Part shown: piece after piece, positions 42,269-46,847 of the stretch | How positions within the stretch are numbered: the first letter of the stretch is position 1 | Layout: every line of letters starts with the position of its first letter | Origin: an uncultured Prevotellaceae bacterium | GTDB taxonomy: Bacteria; Bacteroidota; Bacteroidia; Bacteroidales; Bacteroidaceae | Direction: 5' to 3' | Assembly: GCA_902770845.1 (NCBI GenBank) | Contig: CACXUV010000009.1 | Coordinates: 1-46,847, forward strand | Length of the DNA: 46,847 nucleotides | Program-made: the position numbers and the translations under genes | Notes under the pieces: model-generated | What the model saw: the letters and a program-made list of their open reading frames with translations, nothing else | Told to the model about the DNA's origin: nothing | The model's database searches: none

Positions 42269-44581
42269 ATGCAAAAGAATTTGGTGATTGTGGAGTCGCC
42301 TGCCAAGGCGAAAACGATTGAGAAGTTTCTGGGCAGCGACTACAAAGTGATGTCAAGCTACGGACATATTCGCAAAAAAAAAAAAAAGGAGCTGAGTATC
42401 AACGACGACACACTGGAGCCCGAATATGAGATTCCCAAAGAGAAGAAAAAACTGGTGGCCGAACTGAAAGACCAGTCGAAGAAAGCCGAAAAGGTGTGGC
42501 TGGCAAGTGATGAGGACCGCGAGGGAGAAGCCATCAGCTGGCACCTGTGCGAGGTGCTGGGACTGGACGAAGAGAAGACCAACCGCATCGTGTTTCACGA
42601 AATTACCAAACCCGCCATCCTGAAAGCCATTGAAACACCGCGCCACCTCGACATGAACCTGGTGAACGCACAGCAGGCCCGACGCGTGCTCGACCGCCTG
42701 GTGGGCTTCAAGCTTTCGCCCGTGCTGTGGCGAAAGGTGAAGCCGGCTCTCTCGGCCGGACGCGTGCAGAGCGTAGCCGTGCGACTCATCGTCGAGCGCG
42801 AACGCGAACTGCAGGCATTCAAACAGGAAACCTACTACAGCGTGAACGGCATTTTTGCCATACAGAACCCCGACGGATCGGCATCGGAAGTGAAGGCCGT
42901 GCTGGCACAACGCTTTAAGACCGAGGCCGACGCCCGACAATTTCTGGAGCAATGCAAGGATGCCACCTTCACCGTGGACAGCGTGAGCAAGAAACCCACC
43001 AAGCGCACACCGGCACCACCCTTCACCACCAGTACGCTGCAACAGGAAGCCGCACGCAAGTTGGGCTTCACCGTGAGCCAGACCATGATGGTGGCACAGC
43101 ACCTGTATGAAAACGGACGCATCACCTACATGCGTACTGACTCGGTGAATCTCTCCAGCCTGTGCATCAACGCTGCCAAGGACGAAATCGTGCAGCTCTA
43201 CGGCAACGAATACTCAAAGGTGCGCCAGTATCACACCAACTCCAAGGGAGCACAGGAAGCCCACGAGGCCATTCGACCCACCTACATGGAGAAAACAACC
43301 ATCGAAGGAACCGTGCAGGAAAAGCGTCTCTACGAACTGATATGGAAACGCACCGCTGCCTCGCAGATGGCCGATGCCGAAATTGAAAGGACAACGGCCA
43401 ACATACGAATAGACAACGGCACGGCAACAACCGAGAACACCCAGTTTGTGGCCATGGGCGAAGTGGTGAAGTTCGATGGTTTCCTGAAAGTCTACCGCGA
43501 ATCGCAGGACGATGACGAAGAGAACCGCGACGACTTTGCCCACGTGCTGCCACCACTGAAAGAAGGCGACCTGCTGACCCGACGCGAAATAAGCGCCACA
43601 GAGCGCTTCAGCCAGGGCCCGCAGCGCTACACTGAAGCCTCGCTCGTGCACAAACTCGAGGAACTGGGCATCGGACGACCTTCCACCTACGCCCCAACCA
43701 TTTCGACCATTCAGCAGCGTGAATACGTGGTGAAAGGCGACAAGAAGGGCGAAGAGCGCAAGTACAGCGTCATTACGCTGAAAGGCAAGCAGATTACCGA
43801 CAAGCTGCGCGTGGAAATGACGGGCTCGGACAAAGGCAAACTCATCCCCACCGACATTGGCATCGTGGTGAACGACTTCCTGATGACCAACTTCCCTGGT
43901 ATCATGGACTATAACTTCACGGCCAAGGTGGAACAGGACTTCGACCAGATTGCCGAAGGAAAAGAGGCGTGGCACAAGATGATCAAAGACTTTTACAAGG
44001 ACTTTGAACCCACCGTTGAAAAGACCATCAATGCCCGTGCCGAGCACAAGGCCGGCGAACGACTGCTGGGCAAAGACCCACGCACCGGCAAGCCCGTGTA
44101 TGCCAAGATTGGACGCTTTGGCCCGGTGGTGCAGATTGGCAGTGCCGAAGACAAGGACAAACCGCAGTTTGCCCACCTGCCCAAGGAGCTGAGCATGGAG
44201 ACGCTCACCCTGGAACAGGCTCTCGAACTGTTCCGGCTGCCCCGCATGCTGGGCGAATATGAAGGCGAGCCCGTCACCGTGGGAGCCGGACGCTTTGGCC
44301 CCTACGTGCTACATGCTGGCAAATACACGTCGCTTCCCAAGGGCAGCGACCCGCTGTCCATCACCATTGGCGACGCCGTGAAGCTCATCGATGAGAAGCG
44401 CAAGGCCGACACCATGAAGCACCTGAAGGCTTTCGAAGAAGACCCCAAGCTGGAAGTGATGAACGGACGCTACGGCCCTTACCTGGTCTACGATGGCAAA
44501 AACTACCGCATGCCAAAGTCTATGCACGACCGCGCCAAGCAGCTCACCTACGAAGAGTGCATGAAAATCATCAACAAGTAG
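42269..44581 (+). CDS. topA: DNA topoisomerase I
   Basis: 770 residues, the usual length for Bacteroidota type IA topoisomerase. TOPRIM: VIVESPAKAKTIEKFLG (Glu9) and SDEDREGEAISWH (Asp81, Asp83, Glu85). Active-site Tyr287 lies in RITYMRTDS. RRVLDRLVGFKLSPVLW and SAGRVQSVAVRLI follow the family. The C-terminus has repeats of the topoisomerase-I C-terminal type (GKPVYAKIGRFGPVVQIG, VTVGAGRFGPYVLHAGKY, NGRYGPYLVYDGKNYR) and no zinc-finger cysteine clusters. It relaxes negative supercoils. A TACTTTTG box is at 42232-42239. An unbroken run of 14 A (42374-42387) codes part of a lysine tract after GHIR. Confidence 0.95.
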   Translation: MQKNLVIVESPAKAKTIEKFLGSDYKVMSSYGHIRKKKKKELSINDDTLEPEYEIPKEKKKLVAELKDQSKKAEKVWLASDEDREGEAISWHLCEVLGLDEEKTNRIVFHEITKPAILKAIETPRHLDMNLVNAQQARRVLDRLVGFKLSPVLWRKVKPALSAGRVQSVAVRLIVERERELQAFKQETYYSVNGIFAIQNPDGSASEVKAVLAQRFKTEADARQFLEQCKDATFTVDSVSKKPTKRTPAPPFTTSTLQQEAARKLGFTVSQTMMVAQHLYENGRITYMRTDSVNLSSLCINAAKDEIVQLYGNEYSKVRQYHTNSKGAQEAHEAIRPTYMEKTTIEGTVQEKRLYELIWKRTAASQMADAEIERTTANIRIDNGTATTENTQFVAMGEVVKFDGFLKVYRESQDDDEENRDDFAHVLPPLKEGDLLTRREISATERFSQGPQRYTEASLVHKLEELGIGRPSTYAPTISTIQQREYVVKGDKKGEERKYSVITLKGKQITDKLRVEMTGSDKGKLIPTDIGIVVNDFLMTNFPGIMDYNFTAKVEQDFDQIAEGKEAWHKMIKDFYKDFEPTVEKTINARAEHKAGERLLGKDPRTGKPVYAKIGRFGPVVQIGSAEDKDKPQFAHLPKELSMETLTLEQALELFRLPRMLGEYEGEPVTVGAGRFGPYVLHAGKYTSLPKGSDPLSITIGDAVKLIDEKRKADTMKHLKAFEEDPKLEVMNGRYGPYLVYDGKNYRMPKSMHDRAKQLTYEECMKIINK

Positions 44582-44668
44582 CCTTACCACCCCAGACTCA
44601 GGGGACAGCACACAGAACAAACAAAGACTTCAGCAAAGAAAGTTGGGCACTGGTTCCCGCTAAGAAAA

Positions 44669-45196
44669 ATGAAAAGAATTATTCTCATAGGCTACATGGG
44701 TGCTGGAAAGACCACCGTCGGCAAGGCACTGGCCAAAGAGCTGGGCTTGCAGTTCTACGACCTTGACTGGTACATCGAGAACCGTCGCCGCAAGAAGGTA
44801 GCCCAGATTTTTGCCGAGGTGGGCGAAGAAGGATTCCGAAAGATAGAGCACAACATGCTGCATGAAGTGGCCGAGTTTGAAGACGTGGTCGTGAGCTGCG
44901 GTGGTGGTACGCCCTGTTTCTTCGACAACATGGACTACATGAACCAGCAGGCACAGGTGGTCTATCTGCGGTGCGAGCCCGAAGTGCTGCGCGGCCATTT
45001 GCTCATGGGCAAGAACGAGCGCCCACTGATCAAGGGCAAGAGCCCCGACGAGCTGCTGCAGTTCATTCATGAGCAGCTGGCCTATCGCGAACAGTTCTAC
45101 AACAAGGCACGCTACAAGCTCGATGTGACCTTGATGGACAACTATGAGAAAATTAAAATCACGGTGGAAAAGCTGACAGAGCTTCTGCAGCAGTGA
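44669..45196 (+). CDS. aroK: Shikimate kinase
   Basis: 175 residues. Walker A IGYMGAGKTTVGKALA (about 7-22), DLDWYIE for substrate/metal binding, FRKIEHNML, the glycine-rich VVVSCGGGTPCF, and KNERPLIKG as lid. It phosphorylates shikimate at the 3-position in chorismate synthesis in the cytoplasm. The gene lies 87 bases after topA in the same direction and may share its transcript; a terminator follows at 45255-45291. Confidence 0.93.
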   Translation: MKRIILIGYMGAGKTTVGKALAKELGLQFYDLDWYIENRRRKKVAQIFAEVGEEGFRKIEHNMLHEVAEFEDVVVSCGGGTPCFFDNMDYMNQQAQVVYLRCEPEVLRGHLLMGKNERPLIKGKSPDELLQFIHEQLAYREQFYNKARYKLDVTLMDNYEKIKITVEKLTELLQQ

Positions 45197-45254
45197 AACA
45201 ATGCAGCCAAAACATCCATCAACAAGAAAGCCAACAGCTTTCCAATGGTCTCAC

Positions 45255-45299
45255 AATCAGGTCTCCGTTAAGTTGCAACGGGGACCTGATTACATTTTT
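45255..45299 (+). terminator. Intrinsic terminator after aroK
   Basis: Arms 45255-45269 and 45277-45291 (AATCAGGTC... and ...GACCTGATT) form a 15-bp stem with one G-T pair, followed by ACATTTTTT. The 3' arm contains TTGCAACGGGG, a piece also found in the 22-bp arrays. Confidence 0.75.
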
Positions 45300-45334
45300 T
45301 CTCACTTTTTCTTTTTCCCTATTCATTTTTTACG

Positions 45335-45342
45335 TATATTTG
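45335..45342 (+). promoter_or_regulatory. -7 box before the C10 peptidase gene
   Basis: TATATTTG fits TAnnTTTG; 19 bases upstream stands TTTT instead of TTTG. The ATG follows at 45400, leaving a leader of about 50 bases. Confidence 0.5.
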
Positions 45343-45399
45343 CAAAATCATCTCGAACAATAAAAACGCAGTACAAACTATATAACCCAAAACAACATA

Positions 45400-46847
45400 A
45401 TGAAAAAACAATTACTATTTATCATTCTTTTGCTGGTTGCCATGACTGCTGCAGCCAATCCCATCACGCAAAACGAGGCATGGACAAAAGCTCAGGCAGT
45501 GCTCAGAGGCAAGACCTTGATGGCCACACAGACCAATGCCCGACAGGCCAATGGCACAACGTCGGCTCCAGCCTACTATGTGTTCAATGCCGAAGACAAT
45601 GGTGGCTTCGTCATTGTCAGCGGCGATGACCAGGCCACCAGCATTCTGGCCTACAGCGACCAGGGCCACCTCGACCTGGCCAACATGCCACCGGCAATGG
45701 CCACGTGGCTCGAAGACTGCGAGAAACAAATAGCATTGATTGCCAGCGGAAAAGCCCAACCACGACAAAGCAGGAGCATGGCTGAGCGTGCCACCGTAGA
45801 ACCCTTGCTGAAAACGCTGTGGCACCAGGCCTGGCCCTACAATCTGCTGACGCCCACCAACGCCAGTGGCAACCACTACGTCACCGGATGCGTAGCCACA
45901 GCTTTGGCACAAATCATGTATTATTACCACGCCCCACTGGGACAAGTGCCCGAGATTCCTGCCTACAACGACTACTACCAGAATCCGCACGAAGGTCTGC
46001 CTGCCACCACATTCGACTGGGCCAACATGCTGCCCGACTACCGCTACGAGTCGAACGAAGTACAGCAACAAGCCGTGGCCCAGCTGATGCAGTATTGTGG
46101 CTACGCTTCAAAAATGCACTATGCAAGCACCTCTGTGACCATCACCTGGGAAGTTCAGGAAGCCCTGAAGAATTTCTTCGGCTTCGACGAGAGCGTAAGT
46201 TACATGTATAAACGCAATTACGACATGACCTGGGACGAATGGGAAGACCTAATTTACAACGAAGTCAGTGAAAAAAGGCCCGTGGTCTACGGTGGCGATA
46301 GCAACCGGCACGGCGGTCATGCCTACCTGATCGACGGCTACCGCGACGGTCTCTTCCACATCAACTGGGGCTTCCAGACCGGCACCACCGGCTACTATGC
46401 CCTGTCACTGCTCGACTATTATCACGACGGCGACGGCTGGTCGCAAGATCCTGAGGCCGTAGTGGGCATCAAACTGCCTGCTAGCAACACACCCACCGTG
46501 GGCATTCATGCCGACCACAAACAGGTAATCTATGGCGAAGACGCCGAATGGAGTTACACCGTGATGACCCCCGACGGTCCCGACGGCGAGCCCACCTTCA
46601 GCTGTGAACGCACGCTCTCGTCGGCTCCCGGCAACTACGTCATTTCGATGGAGCGCGGCACCATTACCAACACCAACCTGGTGCTGGGCACCGGCATGCT
46701 CACGGTCTACCGGGCTCCGCTGAGCGTCAGCACCGACACCGTGACCATCATGCAGGGCGACCCCATGCCCGAGTTCGTCCTGCACTACAAAGGCTTTATG
46801 AACAATGAAAACGAAAGCGTGCTCAGCGTGAAGCCCACCGTGACGCC
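45400..46847 (+). CDS. C10-family cysteine peptidase (streptopain-like), 3' end missing
   Basis: From the ATG at 45400 the frame stays open to the window end (482 codons), so the gene is cut by the window and not broken. Signal peptide (MKKQLLFIILLLVAMTAAA), then a Spi-type propeptide (AWTKAQAVLRG, YYVFNAEDNGGFVIVSGDDQ), which keeps C10 enzymes inactive until cleaved. The catalytic domain has VTGCVATALAQIMYYY (Cys164) and HGGHAYLIDGYRDG (His307), then FHINWGF. After about residue 365 (VGIHADHKQVIYGEDAEWSY) beta domains of the Ig/MBG kind begin. Expected to be secreted and to degrade proteins, as in the SpeB/interpain group. A sorting tail may lie beyond the window. Confidence 0.88.
   Translation, partial: MKKQLLFIILLLVAMTAAANPITQNEAWTKAQAVLRGKTLMATQTNARQANGTTSAPAYYVFNAEDNGGFVIVSGDDQATSILAYSDQGHLDLANMPPAMATWLEDCEKQIALIASGKAQPRQSRSMAERATVEPLLKTLWHQAWPYNLLTPTNASGNHYVTGCVATALAQIMYYYHAPLGQVPEIPAYNDYYQNPHEGLPATTFDWANMLPDYRYESNEVQQQAVAQLMQYCGYASKMHYASTSVTITWEVQEALKNFFGFDESVSYMYKRNYDMTWDEWEDLIYNEVSEKRPVVYGGDSNRHGGHAYLIDGYRDGLFHINWGFQTGTTGYYALSLLDYYHDGDGWSQDPEAVVGIKLPASNTPTVGIHADHKQVIYGEDAEWSYTVMTPDGPDGEPTFSCERTLSSAPGNYVISMERGTITNTNLVLGTGMLTVYRAPLSVSTDTVTIMQGDPMPEFVLHYKGFMNNENESVLSVKPTVT

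Overview
The window looks like a chromosomal segment of a Bacteroidota species, most likely Prevotellaceae (Prevotella/Segatella-like). Supporting signs: promoters of the Bacteroidota type (TTTG, about 19 bp, TAnnTTTG) before several genes; secreted proteins ending in a shared G(I/V/L)Y(I/V)-x-NGKK-x-(I/V)-(K/R) tail; LruC-type lipoproteins; a BspA-like leucine-rich-repeat protein; a DPP7-type S46 peptidase; a C10 cysteine peptidase; and a hybrid two-component regulator. No taxonomic marker is present, so genus is an inference.

Region 1 (1-6055) is an A/T-rich accessory island bounded by two identical 100-bp copies of a repeat (1-100 and 5956-6055). It holds two related small XRE regulators, a six-gene chain of overlapping genes made of two successive DUF3791/DUF3990/small-protein modules (DUF3990 belongs to the ADP-ribosyltransferase-like proteins), a FISUMP-like protein and a DUF1016 PD-(D/E)XK nuclease. 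Between them lie broken gene ends: the start of a DUF4007 gene, the start of a PAPS-reductase/DndC-like PP-loop gene joined to the tail of a probable relaxase, and the start of a trypsin-like protease. It reads as a recombined defence/mobility island.

Region 2 (6068-17666) is a carbohydrate-use locus: a TPR-type hybrid histidine kinase/AraC regulator and a GH43 enzyme on the minus strand, then a plus-strand operon with a multidomain GH43 arabinanase-like enzyme, a secreted protein of unknown function, a DUF6055 HExxH protein, a DUF2264/GH154-like enzyme and a small membrane protein. No SusC/SusD pair lies in the window.

Region 3 (17681-28769, minus strand) has a large secreted-protein pseudogene (in-frame amber codon plus a 3' frame change), the LRR surface protein upstream of it, and a flippase, S46 peptidase and aspartyl-protease-like gene cluster. 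Region 4 (28856-33760) is a divergent pair of LruC-domain lipoproteins around an operator-like palindrome. Region 5 (34284-46847) holds a CAT-anticodon tRNA, a thioredoxin-fold lipoprotein without the CxxC pair, a small secreted protein, a YARHG/DUF3160 lipoprotein, a CapA-like protein, an Rpn nuclease with a repeat tail, an esterase, a Nudix hydrolase, topA, a shikimate kinase and the start of a C10 peptidase that runs off the end.

Three intergenic arrays of a related 22-bp tandem repeat (9428-9581, 24280-24455, 33994-34103) are dispersed through the core part.
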